NCBI GenBank assembly: GCA_022736205.1
Contig: DZAT01000010.1
Span: 1 to 44,796 of the forward strand
Source of the DNA: Thiomicrospira cyclica
Lineage (GTDB): Bacteria > Pseudomonadota > Gammaproteobacteria > Thiomicrospirales > Thiomicrospiraceae
Length of the DNA stretch: 44,796 bases
Reading direction: 5' to 3'
The translations under genes were made by a program, and so were the position numbers. This document shows positions 8,090 to 20,267 of the stretch, piece by piece. The notes under the pieces were generated by a model that was not told the origin of the DNA, searched no databases, and saw only the letters and a list, made by a program, of their open reading frames with translations. The stretch's first letter is position 1, and each line of letters starts with the position of its first letter.

Positions 8090-9124
8090 CTAAAGCAATT
8101 CAACCTGATGCTCATCGCCAACGCGCGCACGAATACTACCGATGGTAAAGACGGTTTCACCTTGTGCTTCTAAGTGTGCTTTTGCCGCTGCCGCATCTTG
8201 AGCATTGACCACAACAATCATGCCAATACCACAGTTAAAGGTACGGTGCATCTCTTTGAACTCAACTTGACCTTGCGCTTGCAACCAATCAAAAATGGCA
8301 GGACGTTGCCATCTGGTGTGATCAATTTTGGCAACCACGTTAGCAGGCAACACACGAGGAATGTTTTCGAGTAAGCCACCGCCTGTAATGTGGACTAAGC
8401 CTTTAACGGTAACCGCTTTAATTAACGACAATAATGGCTTAATGTAGATTTTTGTCGGAGCAAGTAAGGCATCTTTATAGGTTGCACCATCAAAGGCATC
8501 GGTTAACGCAATGCCACTACGCTCAATAATTTTACGCACCAACGAATAACCGTTCGAGTGAACACCAGAAGACTGAATACCCAGAATGATATCGTCTGGT
8601 TTGATGCTTGTGCCATCAATCAGTTGGTCTCGCTCGGCAATACCCACAGCAAAACCAGCGAGATCGTAATCACCGCTATGGTACATACCGGGCATTTCGG
8701 CGGTTTCACCACCAATTAGGGCGCAGCCAGCCTGACGGCAGCCTTCACCAATACCAGCAATGACATCACGAGCCACAGGAACTTCTAACTTGCCTGTGGC
8801 ATAGTAGTCTAAAAAGAATAATGGTTCTGCACCTTGTACGATTAGGTCATTAACGCACATTGCCACTAAGTCGATACCGACGGTGTCATGTTTTCCAGCA
8901 TCAATTGCTAAACGCAATTTTGTACCAACGCCATCTGTACCAGAAACCAATACTGGGTTTTTGTATTTACTCATGTCGAGTGCAAATAACGCTCCAAAGC
9001 CGCCTAAACCACCAACCACTTCTGGACGTAGCGTGCTTTTAGCAATGGGTTTGATGGCATCGACAAGGGCTTCACCAGCGTCAATATCCACACCAGCGTC
9101 TTTATAACTCAACGGCGTTGTCAT
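8090..9124 (-). CDS. purM: Phosphoribosylformylglycinamidine cyclo-ligase PurM
   Basis: PurM makes aminoimidazole ribonucleotide from FGAM and ATP. The 344-residue protein has the family landmarks: [18 protein letters not shown] at the N-terminus, [36 protein letters not shown] and [20 protein letters not shown] ribosome-binding sequence precedes ATG 9124. It is first in the purM-purN-dcd series and divergent from cysQ, with a 135-bp promoter region between. Confidence 0.97.
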   Translation of the reverse strand: MTTPLSYKDAGVDIDAGEALVDAIKPIAKSTLRPEVVGGLGGFGALFALDMSKYKNPVLVSGTDGVGTKLRLAIDAGKHDTVGIDLVAMCVNDLIVQGAEPLFFLDYYATGKLEVPVARDVIAGIGEGCRQAGCALIGGETAEMPGMYHSGDYDLAGFAVGIAERDQLIDGTSIKPDDIILGIQSSGVHSNGYSLVRKIIERSGIALTDAFDGATYKDALLAPTKIYIKPLLSLIKAVTVKGLVHITGGGLLENIPRVLPANVVAKIDHTRWQRPAIFDWLQAQGQVEFKEMHRTFNCGIGMIVVVNAQDAAAAKAHLEAQGETVFTIGSIRARVGDEHQVELL

Positions 9125-9259
9125 ACAAAAAATCCTCTAATAAATTATCTTCTAATTATATCATGCTTTATGCTGTATTGATTAGCCTCGACTTGGCTTG
9201 TTTTGCCTCACTTTCATGGTTTGCGTGCTACAATAATCATTATTATTTGAGCAATGTAA

Positions 9260-10069
9260 ATGAATTTGAAAGTACTAATTGAGCAAGTTGAATCAATTGC
9301 ACAAGCTGCGGGTGAGGTTATTTTGCCTTACTTTAGCCCATCGGTTGCGTTCGATTGTAAATCAGACGGTTCGCCTGTTACCTTGGCCGACAAAGCAGCC
9401 GATGCATTTATTTGCGCGAGTCTGAAAAGTCTTACGCCAGATATCCCTATTTTAAGTGAAGAAACGCTGATTCCTGTTTCTCTCGCGACGCGACTGGCTT
9501 GGTCGCGCTTGTGGTTGGTTGATCCGCTCGATGGTACGCGTCAATTTATTCGTGGTGATGCAGGGTTTTCTGTCAATATCGCTTTGGTCGAGCATCAGAT
9601 TCCTGTGCTCGGTGTTGTCTATTCGCCCGTTGATCGAGTCGGTTATGCCGCAGTGCGCGGTATGGGAGCATGGCGTTGGGACGATTATGGTCGTTATCCC
9701 ATTCAGGTTGCGCCAGTACAACATCCTGTGCGGGTTATTACAGGCTTTTCTGCAACTAAGCGCGGCATTATGACGCAAACTTTTTTGGCTCATTTGTCCG
9801 ATTATCAGCTGGCCGAATTGGGTAGCGCTATTAAAGTTTGTAAAGTAGCCGAAGGCAATGCAGACGTATATCCGCGTTTTGGACTCACGAGCGAGTGGGA
9901 CACAGCCGCCGCACAGTTGATACTAGAGGAAGCAGGTGGCGCACTCATTAATTTGGATGGTTTGCCGTTACGTTATAACGAACGTGCGTCATTAGAAAAC
10001 CCACCTTTTATTGCCGTCGGACAACTTAATTTTGCATGGGGGCTTGATCAGGTTAAGGCAGTCGCTTAA
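9260..10069 (+). CDS. cysQ: 3'(2'),5'-bisphosphate nucleotidase CysQ
   Basis: CysQ hydrolyses 3'-phosphoadenosine 5'-phosphate (PAP), a by-product of sulfate assimilation, to AMP. The 269-residue protein belongs to the inositol monophosphatase fold. Its metal ligands are seen in ILSEET (about residue 73), WLVDPLDGTRQFI (about 90-102) and SEWDTAAAQLILEEAGG (about 213-229). The gene stands alone on the plus strand, divergent from purM. Its stop codon overlaps the murB stop by 4 nt in a tail-to-tail arrangement, with no room for a terminator between. Confidence 0.92.
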   Translation: MNLKVLIEQVESIAQAAGEVILPYFSPSVAFDCKSDGSPVTLADKAADAFICASLKSLTPDIPILSEETLIPVSLATRLAWSRLWLVDPLDGTRQFIRGDAGFSVNIALVEHQIPVLGVVYSPVDRVGYAAVRGMGAWRWDDYGRYPIQVAPVQHPVRVITGFSATKRGIMTQTFLAHLSDYQLAELGSAIKVCKVAEGNADVYPRFGLTSEWDTAAAQLILEEAGGALINLDGLPLRYNERASLENPPFIAVGQLNFAWGLDQVKAVA

Positions 10070-11088
10070 ATCGTAACCACTTCTTTCTCGAGTGCGATTG
10101 AAAATTTGTTAATCACATCCTCTCTTATTTGTTCGGCAAGCGCGAGTATTTCTTTTCCTGTTGCTTTACCATAATTAACCAAAATAAGCGCGTGTTTGTC
10201 GTATACACCCGCGTCACCGATACGCTTTCCTTTCCAATCAACCTGTTCGATTAACCAAGCAGCTGGTACTTTAATGTGTCCGTCGGGTGTTTTATGACCA
10301 GGTATATCGGGGTATTGAGCTTGCAAGCTGTGATAATGCGTGCTAGAGATAAATGGATTTTTAAAAAAGCTTCCAGCACTACCCAGTAAGTCAGGATCGG
10401 GAATACGTTTATTACGTATCGCAATCACAGCATCACAAACTTGGCGGGGTGTTAGGTGTTCGATTGATTCGTATTGATCCAATAATCTTGCGTTCAGTAC
10501 CTCATTCATCAGGTTAGGCGTAGCCTGTTTACGTAAGCGAAACGTCACACGATGGATCAGTACACGGTTAGCTAATGCTTGTGTAAAAATACTGCTACGA
10601 TAAGCAAAATTGCATTCATTGCGACGCAGTTCAATGCGTGCGCCATCACGTAAATCAAAGCTTTGAATACGGGTAATCGTATCTTGAACTTCTGTGCCAT
10701 ATGCGCCAATATTATGAACGGGTGCAGCGCCGACTGTACCAGGAATCAGTGCTAAATTTTCTAATCCCCACCAGCCCTTATCGACGGTATAAATGACCAA
10801 ATCATGCCAGTTGCAACCCGAACCAACAGACAACCATACCGAGTCAGCGTCCTCTTTAACAATATGAATTTCGTCGTAAATACATTTGATCACAACACAA
10901 TCCAAATCTCGATCAAGAACAAGATTGCTGCCATTACCAATCACTTGCCACGGCAATGATGACAATAATGCATCTTGTCGTAGGGTTGGGATAGCACTAG
11001 CATGTCTTACTTCGATAAAAAAGCGCGCTTTGACCGAAAAATGAAAGGTATTTTGGTTTTTGAGATCATAGTTAGCATAGATATTCAT
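10066..11088 (-). CDS. murB: UDP-N-acetylenolpyruvoylglucosamine reductase MurB
   Basis: MurB is the FAD-dependent, NADPH-using reductase that makes UDP-N-acetylmuramate for peptidoglycan. This is the long E. coli-like type I form (340 aa). It has the FAD-binding VIGNGSNLVL and GTVGAAPVHNIGAYGTEV segments, the YRSS active-site region, and the GSAGSFFKNPF motif with the proton-donating Ser. The N-terminus (NTFHFSVKARFFIEV) is standard for the family. It follows csiV and mfd on the minus strand with a 4-nt gap and may be co-transcribed with them. Confidence 0.95.
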   Translation of the reverse strand: MNIYANYDLKNQNTFHFSVKARFFIEVRHASAIPTLRQDALLSSLPWQVIGNGSNLVLDRDLDCVVIKCIYDEIHIVKEDADSVWLSVGSGCNWHDLVIYTVDKGWWGLENLALIPGTVGAAPVHNIGAYGTEVQDTITRIQSFDLRDGARIELRRNECNFAYRSSIFTQALANRVLIHRVTFRLRKQATPNLMNEVLNARLLDQYESIEHLTPRQVCDAVIAIRNKRIPDPDLLGSAGSFFKNPFISSTHYHSLQAQYPDIPGHKTPDGHIKVPAAWLIEQVDWKGKRIGDAGVYDKHALILVNYGKATGKEILALAEQIREDVINKFSIALEKEVVTI

Positions 11089-11092
11089 AATG

Positions 11093-11719
11093 TTAAGAGC
11101 CTGTCTCTCTAACCATTAACAAAACACCAAACATGGGATGGTCAAAATACTGCAACTCGCCTGGTTTTACTTTGCGAGACTCTTGTAAGCGAAACCGCCA
11201 GTTATCACCGACATCGTTAAGTGACAATTTGCGTTTTTGAGCGAACTCAGCCAACAATCCTTTAGGAATTGGGCGTTCAAGCTGAATTTCAATATCAACA
11301 TGCTCAAATTTCTGTTTGTAAAGCTTGATTTTTGCTTGCAAGGGCAAGCCAGAGCTACTCATGCCTTCTGGTAATAGGGTGTTTTTTGCCGAGCTACGAT
11401 CTTCGGTTGTTTGAGACCAAGCTGTGTGCGCCAAGACGCGATATTCACCTGTGCTAGTGAGACGCTTTGCGGTTTCTTTAAGCGATAGCTGACCATCACT
11501 AAGCATATTTCTTGTGCTGCTACCAGCACCTAAAACGGTGTCCTTATCTTGTGCATCGAGCTTCGCTGGCAAAAGAGGCCAATACTCATCTAACCAGTTT
11601 TGCGTACCCGTTGGCTCAAAAATAATGATTTCTGCCACATAGCCCGCATGCGCTGCATGGGATATAAGCGACATCAGCGCTGCTAAGAGCAGACCATAAA
11701 TTGAAAATCGGTTTTGCAC
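11093..11719 (-). CDS. csiV: CsiV family periplasmic protein
   Basis: This 208-residue protein has an N-terminal signal peptide (hydrophobic core LLLAALMSLISHAAHA). The C-terminal block ELQYFDHPMFGVLLMV is characteristic of the CsiV family, first described in Vibrio cholerae as a peptidoglycan-binding partner of the D,D-protease ShyA. In many gammaproteobacteria the gene lies directly behind mfd, as here (11-nt gap). The start is GTG at 11719 behind an AAAGGA site. Family membership is well supported; the function in this organism is inferred. Confidence 0.8.
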   Translation of the reverse strand: MQNRFSIYGLLLAALMSLISHAAHAGYVAEIIIFEPTGTQNWLDEYWPLLPAKLDAQDKDTVLGAGSSTRNMLSDGQLSLKETAKRLTSTGEYRVLAHTAWSQTTEDRSSAKNTLLPEGMSSSGLPLQAKIKLYKQKFEHVDIEIQLERPIPKGLLAEFAQKRKLSLNDVGDNWRFRLQESRKVKPGELQYFDHPMFGVLLMVRETGS

Positions 11720-11730
11720 AAAAAATTCCT

Positions 11731-14700
11731 TTATCCCTGAGAAAGTATGACGAGTAATTCGTTTACTGCGCTTAGGCGTTGTTCTGCCGTGAGGAGTTCG
11801 CCATTGTATTTTAACCTGTTTGGTCCATCAAGTTTATACATTGTCGGTTTGCTTTGAATCAATTTAATGAGCGTGATAGGTTCTACTTTAGGCTGAGTGT
11901 CAAATGTTAGGCGTAAATAGCTGTTACTTGACTCTATTTTTTTAATGCCTAGCGTTGTTGCGATATGTTTGAGTGCCATGACTTGAAACAGGTTTTTGCT
12001 TGGTGCTGGTAAGAGTCCAAAGCGATCGATCATTTCGACTTGTAGCTGATGCAGGTCATTCTCTGTTTCGGCAGCATTGATGCGTTTGTATAAAACGAGA
12101 CGCGTTTGAACGTCAGCTAAGTAATCTTCGGGGATAAGCGCGGGGATGCCTAAGTCAATATCACAGCCATTGTTGGTTGTTTCTAAATTAGGAATTTCGC
12201 CACGACGATAGGCACGTACGGCTCTGTCGAGCAGTTGCGAATATAAATCAAAGCCAATTTCTTGCATCTGACCGCTTTGATCGTGTCCAAGCAGTTCACC
12301 TGCCCCCCGAATTTCTAAATCTTGACTGGCAAGAGCAAAGCCAGAGCCGAGCTGGTCATGTCGACTAATGGCTTCGAGTCGTTTGATAGCGTCGCTACTT
12401 AACGCTTCTTTGGGCGGCGTGAATAAATAAGCGTAAGCTTTGTGATGTGAGCGTCCGACACGTCCACGCAATTGATGCAGTTGCGCCAAACCAAATTTGT
12501 CAGCACGAATCATTAAAATGGTATTAGCATTGGGAATGTCGATGCCCGTTTCGATAATGGTGGTGCAAACCAAAATATTATAGCGCTGATGGTAAAAGTC
12601 ACGCATAACCCGCTCTAGCTCACGTTCGGGCAATTGACCGTGCGCCATGCCAATGCGTGCGTCGGGTAGCAACGCTTGCATTTGGCTGATGAAGGCTGGC
12701 ATATTATCAACATCGTTAAACAAGGCATACACTTGACCACCACGGCGCAGTTCTCGCATACAGGCTTCTTTGGCAAGCGCTGGGTTCCAGTCTTGTACAA
12801 AGGTTTGAATCGATTGGCGTTTAGCGGGCGGGGTGGCGATAATAGACATATCGCGTAGTTCGGCAAACGCCATCGATAGGGTGCGTGGAATAGGGGTCGC
12901 TGTCATGGCTAAAATATCGACTTGAGTACGAATGCTTTTTAAGAACTCTTTCTGCTTTACGCCAAAACGATGTTCTTCATCGATAATAATCAGTCCTAAA
13001 TCATGATAACGCAGATCGCTTTGCAGGAGCTTATGCGTGCCGATGACGATATCAACTTTGCCAGTACTGAGGTCTTCCATAATGCGAGCATGTTCGCCTG
13101 TTGAGCCAAAACGCGACAAGGCTTCGATACGAATCGGCCATTCGGCAAAGCGATCGCGGAAGTTTTGTAGGTGTTGGTTCGCAAGCAGCGTAGTCGGTAC
13201 CAATACCGCCACTTGTTTTCCGCCATGAACGGCCATAAATGCGGCACGCATGGCAACCTCGGTTTTGCCGAAACCGACGTCGCCACAGATTAATCGATCC
13301 ATCGGGCGAGGAGACTGCATGTCGGCAACGACGGCTTCAATCGCAGCTTTTTGGTCTGGCGTTTCTTCGAAAGTAAAGCCTGCTGCGAAGCGGAGGTAGT
13401 CAACACCTCCCTCACTAAACGCATGTCCTTTACGCGCTGCGCGAGCGGCATATAGGTCGAGCAGTTCGGCTGCCACATCGCGCACTTTTTCGATCGCTTG
13501 TTTACGCGCTTTTTGCCATTTGTCTGTGCCAAGCTTATGCCACGGAGCATGTTCTGGATCGCTGCCAGAATAGCGACTAATCAGGTGTAAATTGGTGATG
13601 GGAACATAAAGCTTGTCGCCCCCAGCATACTCTAGCGCAACAAATTCGCGTGCCAAATTATCCATCGTTAGGGTTTCTAACCCCACAAAGCGTCCAACAC
13701 CATGTTCTAAATGCACAACAGGCGCACCAGCGGATAATTCAGCTAAAGAGCGAATGCCATCCGTAAAGTCACTATGAGCGTTCTTTTTAGTACGACGTGC
13801 TTGCCGTACCACCTGAGTACCAAATAGCGACTGTTCACTCAAAAGTACCGTATCATCTAGCCACATGCTATGACTTAACGCGGCAACAGTAAGATGTAAC
13901 CCTTTATCAGGGCTTGTTAAGAAATCTGTCCAACTTTCACTGCGAGTAACACGAATACCTGATTTTTGTAATAACTCGATCAACACCTCGCGACGTCCGA
14001 GCGACTCAGCTGTTAGTAATACTTTATTATTAGTGTTTGCTAAACTTTTCAGCCAATCGCTTAATCGCCATAACGCATCGGGACGACCTGTATCGAGGGT
14101 TATGTCGGGTAATGACTTAAGTTGCCAGTAGGCATCACCCTTAGCTTCCTGTTTTGCAGAAAGATTAATGCGCTTGAATGCTTTGAATTGCGCGAAAAGG
14201 GTATCGGGTTGAATAAAAACCTGTTCTGGAGACAAAATAGGATGTTGCGGGTCTAAGCGACCAATTTGCCAGCGTTCATCAATGTCTTGCCAAAACTGTT
14301 CGCCTGCTTGGACGATGTCATCAGCCCAAACAATGTGCGTATTCGGACTTAAATAATCGGTAATACTGCTGAGTTTCTCGAAAAATAGTGGGAGATAATA
14401 CTCTAAACCGCCCGAACTTTGCCCCTTGCTAACCGACTGATACAGCCAGTTATTACGTGTGTTGGCATCTGGGAATGCTTCACGCCAAGATTGACGAAAA
14501 TGATGAATGGCATCTGTATCTAACGGATACTCTTTAGCAGGAAGTAGTGTTATTTCATTGATTTTTGATGAGGTTCGTTGCGTTGATGTGTCAAAAATTC
14601 TGATTGAATCAATGTCGTTATCTAACCAATCGATACGAAGCGCTTCTTGTCCACCCATCGGGAAAACATCTAATAATGCACCGCGTACCGCGTACTCGCC

Positions 14701-15168
14701 ATGCTCCATGACTTGACTCACCCGTTGGTAACCCGCTGTTTCGAGACGCAATAAAAATGCTTGCATATCTAGTGACTGACCCACACGCAGCACAAAACTA
14801 TTTTTTAATAAATGTTCTGCAGGAACAAGCGCATGCATCAACGTCGATATTTGAGCAATTAAAAATCTGGGCGGTGTCTGTGACTGAGCATATAGTGCGG
14901 TCAGTCGAGCAGAAATAATATCTTGATGCGGTGAAAAACGATCAAAGGGTAAGGTTTCCCAGTCGGGTAGAATAAGTGGTTCAGATTGAGTAAAAAATGT
15001 GATTTCGCTGGCAAGTTGTTGTGCTTGTTGCGCGGTCGCTGTGATAATTAAAAAAGGCTGTTGGTGTTCCTTTTGTAGCAACGAGACCGCTAAACCAAGA
15101 CTTGCCCCTGTTAATCCCGACCAAAAAAGGGTTTGATTGTTTGAGGTAGTCCAGTGAGGCAGTAGCAT
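11731..15168 (-). CDS. mfd: Transcription-repair coupling factor Mfd
   Basis: Mfd removes RNA polymerase stalled at DNA lesions and recruits UvrA. The 1145-residue protein has full family length. It carries the UvrB-homology region (residues ~1-350), the RNA-polymerase interaction domain (around VVHLEHGVGRFVGLETL), and a RecG-like motor with Walker A CGDVGFGKTEVA, DEEH box IIIDEEHRFGVKQKE, MTATPIPRTL and QLRGRVGRS. The C-terminal TRCF domain follows. It heads an mfd-csiV-murB series on the minus strand, divergent from sqr. Confidence 0.97.
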   Translation of the reverse strand: MLLPHWTTSNNQTLFWSGLTGASLGLAVSLLQKEHQQPFLIITATAQQAQQLASEITFFTQSEPLILPDWETLPFDRFSPHQDIISARLTALYAQSQTPPRFLIAQISTLMHALVPAEHLLKNSFVLRVGQSLDMQAFLLRLETAGYQRVSQVMEHGEYAVRGALLDVFPMGGQEALRIDWLDNDIDSIRIFDTSTQRTSSKINEITLLPAKEYPLDTDAIHHFRQSWREAFPDANTRNNWLYQSVSKGQSSGGLEYYLPLFFEKLSSITDYLSPNTHIVWADDIVQAGEQFWQDIDERWQIGRLDPQHPILSPEQVFIQPDTLFAQFKAFKRINLSAKQEAKGDAYWQLKSLPDITLDTGRPDALWRLSDWLKSLANTNNKVLLTAESLGRREVLIELLQKSGIRVTRSESWTDFLTSPDKGLHLTVAALSHSMWLDDTVLLSEQSLFGTQVVRQARRTKKNAHSDFTDGIRSLAELSAGAPVVHLEHGVGRFVGLETLTMDNLAREFVALEYAGGDKLYVPITNLHLISRYSGSDPEHAPWHKLGTDKWQKARKQAIEKVRDVAAELLDLYAARAARKGHAFSEGGVDYLRFAAGFTFEETPDQKAAIEAVVADMQSPRPMDRLICGDVGFGKTEVAMRAAFMAVHGGKQVAVLVPTTLLANQHLQNFRDRFAEWPIRIEALSRFGSTGEHARIMEDLSTGKVDIVIGTHKLLQSDLRYHDLGLIIIDEEHRFGVKQKEFLKSIRTQVDILAMTATPIPRTLSMAFAELRDMSIIATPPAKRQSIQTFVQDWNPALAKEACMRELRRGGQVYALFNDVDNMPAFISQMQALLPDARIGMAHGQLPERELERVMRDFYHQRYNILVCTTIIETGIDIPNANTILMIRADKFGLAQLHQLRGRVGRSHHKAYAYLFTPPKEALSSDAIKRLEAISRHDQLGSGFALASQDLEIRGAGELLGHDQSGQMQEIGFDLYSQLLDRAVRAYRRGEIPNLETTNNGCDIDLGIPALIPEDYLADVQTRLVLYKRINAAETENDLHQLQVEMIDRFGLLPAPSKNLFQVMALKHIATTLGIKKIESSNSYLRLTFDTQPKVEPITLIKLIQSKPTMYKLDGPNRLKYNGELLTAEQRLSAVNELLVILSQG

Positions 15169-15226
15169 TGTTGAAAACCCTTTAAATCTGAAAATTTGAT
15201 CTCATAAACACATCCCTATTTTATCG

Positions 15227-15268
15227 TATAATTACTTATTCCCTCATTATAATTACTTATCACCTCAT
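15227..15268. repeat. Two tandem 21-bp repeats in the mfd-sqr promoter region
   Basis: TATAATTACTTAT followed by a CCTCAT end occurs twice in direct succession (15227-15247 and 15248-15268) with two mismatches. It lies about 85 bp upstream of the sqr start in the divergent mfd-sqr intergenic region. The spacing equals about two helical turns, as expected for a regulator site, but no known consensus is recognised. Confidence 0.7.
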
Positions 15269-15350
15269 TGAATTTTTAGTCTGGTTTATTGGTCAGTCTT
15301 TCTGCTAGAATAATCTGCGTAAACTGAGCATATTTTTAAAAGGAATCTTC

Positions 15351-16640
15351 ATGGCTACTATCGTAATCGTCGGTGCTGGTATTGGCGGTCTGCCAATGGC
15401 GTATGACATTAACAATCATTTAGGTAAAAATCATACCATTAAGGTGGTTTCAGCGTTAGATGAATTTCAATTTACGCCATCCAATCCTTGGGTTGGTGTC
15501 GGTTGGCGTAAACCAGAAGACATTAGCTTCAAGCTGGCAGGCCCTCTTAATCGTAAAGGCATTGAGTTCATTCATGCAACAGTCACTGAAATTAAGCCAA
15601 CCGAAAATAAATTGGTTTGTGCTGATGGTCAAGTCATCGACTATGATTTTGTCATTTTAGCGACAGGCCCTTATTTGGCTTTTGAAGAAGTGCCAGGTTT
15701 TGGTCCAATCAGTCACGGTGGTCAGACGGTATCAGTTTGTAGTACAGGGCACTCGGAAGAAGCTTTCGATGAGTGGAAAAAACTGTGCGAAGAACCTGGT
15801 CCTATTATTGTTGGTGCGGTACAAGGTGCATCTTGTTTCGGTCCTGCCTACGAATATGCCATGATTATGGACACAGATTTACGTCGTAAAAAAATTCGTA
15901 AAGACGTTAAAATGACATATGTTACTTCTGAGCCATATATCGGACACTTGGGTTTAGGTGGCGTAGGTGATTCTAAAGGCATGCTCGAAAGCATTATGCG
16001 TCAGCGTCATATCAATTGGATTTGTAACGCTAAAGTGACCAAAATGGAAAACGGTACTATGTTTGTGGATGAGCACGACATGAACGGTGCTGTGATTAAA
16101 TCGCACGAACTTCCATTTAAATATTCGATGATGTTGCCTGCATTTAAAGGTCCTAAGTTCTTACAGCAAGCAGAGGAAGCCTTAGTTAATCCTCGTGGTA
16201 TGGTTAAGATTGACAAGTTCAATCGCAACCCAACTTATAAGAATGTGTATGCATTGGGTGTTGTTGTTGCCATTCCACCCGTAGAAGCAACGCCAGTGCC
16301 AGTCGGTACGCCGAAAACAGGCTTGATGATTGAAGGCATGGTAACTGCCATTTGCCATAACATCGAAAATGTTTTGGGTGGCAAAGAACCAGATGAAGAA
16401 GCAACTTGGAACACCATTTGCTTGGCAGATTTAGGCGACACAGGTGCGGCATTTGTGGCATTACCACAGATTCCACCACGTAACTTAACTTGGGCGAAAC
16501 AAGGTAAGTGGGTTCACTTAGCGAAGATTGCCTTCGAGAAATATTTCATTCGCAACATGAAAAATGGTAATTCAGAGCCAATTTATCAGAAGTATGTGAT
16601 GAAGATGCTAGGTATTGTTCGCTTAAAATCTCAACAATAA
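15351..16640 (+). CDS. sqr: Sulfide:quinone oxidoreductase, type I
   Basis: SQR is a membrane-associated flavoprotein that oxidises sulfide to polysulfide/sulfur and reduces quinone. The 429-residue sequence follows the A. ferrooxidans enzyme closely: GAGIGGLPMAYDI dinucleotide-binding loop, TPSNPWVGVGW, GASCFGPAYEYAM, YIGHLGLGGVGDSKG and the C-terminal GKWVHLAKIAFEKYFIRNMK that anchors to the membrane. The three active-site cysteines are kept at residues 130, 162 and 357. An AAAGGAAT site precedes ATG 15351. It is monocistronic, with a repeat tract and a terminator behind it. Together with the FCSD genes at 40090-42165 it gives the cell two independent sulfide-oxidising flavoproteins. Confidence 0.96.
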   Translation: MATIVIVGAGIGGLPMAYDINNHLGKNHTIKVVSALDEFQFTPSNPWVGVGWRKPEDISFKLAGPLNRKGIEFIHATVTEIKPTENKLVCADGQVIDYDFVILATGPYLAFEEVPGFGPISHGGQTVSVCSTGHSEEAFDEWKKLCEEPGPIIVGAVQGASCFGPAYEYAMIMDTDLRRKKIRKDVKMTYVTSEPYIGHLGLGGVGDSKGMLESIMRQRHINWICNAKVTKMENGTMFVDEHDMNGAVIKSHELPFKYSMMLPAFKGPKFLQQAEEALVNPRGMVKIDKFNRNPTYKNVYALGVVVAIPPVEATPVPVGTPKTGLMIEGMVTAICHNIENVLGGKEPDEEATWNTICLADLGDTGAAFVALPQIPPRNLTWAKQGKWVHLAKIAFEKYFIRNMKNGNSEPIYQKYVMKMLGIVRLKSQQ

Positions 16641-16767
16641 TTAAAACCTACTGCGCAGCCATCTTGCGTTGTTACTGCGGTTCTCGCGCTTCGTTACGTA
16701 CTTATGTACGTGCCTAGCGTCTGCGAGCCTTGCGCCTAGCAATTTTGGCTGCTCGTGACGGTTTTAA
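16641..16767. repeat. Structured intergenic repeat, unit 1 of 131-bp tandem period
   Basis: The unit begins directly after the sqr stop codon with TTAAAACC and ends with the complementary GGTTTTAA (16760-16767), an 8-bp terminal inverted repeat. Inner arms GCAGCCA (16655-16661) and TGGCTGC (16746-16752) also pair. A core palindrome ACGTAC-TTAT-GTACGT lies near 16695-16710. The whole unit could fold as one long branched hairpin. It contains no convincing open reading frame. Confidence 0.85.
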
Positions 16768-16771
16768 TAAT

Positions 16772-16898
16772 TAATAAATTGTTGCGTAGCCATTTTGCGT
16801 TGTTACTGCGGTTCTCGCGCTTCGTTACGTACTTATGTACGTGCCTAGCGTCTGCGAGCCTTGCGCCTAGCAATTTTGGCTGCTCGTGACGGTTTTAA
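16772..16898. repeat. Structured intergenic repeat, unit 2
   Basis: Nearly exact copy of unit 1 at a period of 131 bp; identity covers TGCGTTGTTACTGCGG through GGTTTTAATA. Its left arm is changed (TTAATAAATTGTTGCGTAGCCA), so the outer terminal inverted repeat is weaker than in unit 1. Confidence 0.85.
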
Positions 16899-16902
16899 TA
16901 AT

Positions 16903-16940
16903 TAATAAATTGTTGCGTAGCCAACCTGCGTTGTTGCTGC
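16903..16940. repeat. Truncated third unit of the same repeat
   Basis: The left end of a third unit (TTGTTGCGTAGCCA, then TGCGTTGTTGCTGCG at 16927) stays in the 131-bp register and then stops, about 20 bp before the terminator at 16959. Confidence 0.7.
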
Positions 16941-16958
16941 GCAATTGTGCGAAATAAT

Positions 16959-16990
16959 AAAAAGCCCCGTCCTTATGATGGGGCTTTTTT
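16959..16990 (+). terminator. Intrinsic terminator after sqr and repeat tract
   Basis: AAAAGCCCC pairs with GGGGCTTTT around a 12-nt loop and is followed by a T-run. It separates the sqr unit from leuS, so the tandem repeats lie inside the sqr 3' untranslated region. Confidence 0.85.
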
Positions 16991-17074
16991 ATGTCTAAAA
17001 ATTAACTAACAGACTAGGATACTAGCGATTGACTACCTATTTATTGCATAATAGCACCTATGTTTGTTTATTAG

Positions 17075-20263
<3,189 letters not shown>

Positions 20264-20267
<4 letters not shown>

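Noticed and set aside
7933-8160. 75-aa minus-strand frame between purM and purN
   Set aside because: It runs through the palindromic repeat and overlaps purM in another frame; no coding signal.
16641-16940. CRISPR array
   Set aside because: Units are 131 bp with no short repeat/spacer alternation and no cas genes are nearby.
17033-17051. TTGACT/TAATAG promoter of leuS
   Set aside because: The spacer is about 14 nt, too short for a normal sigma-70 promoter, so I did not list it.
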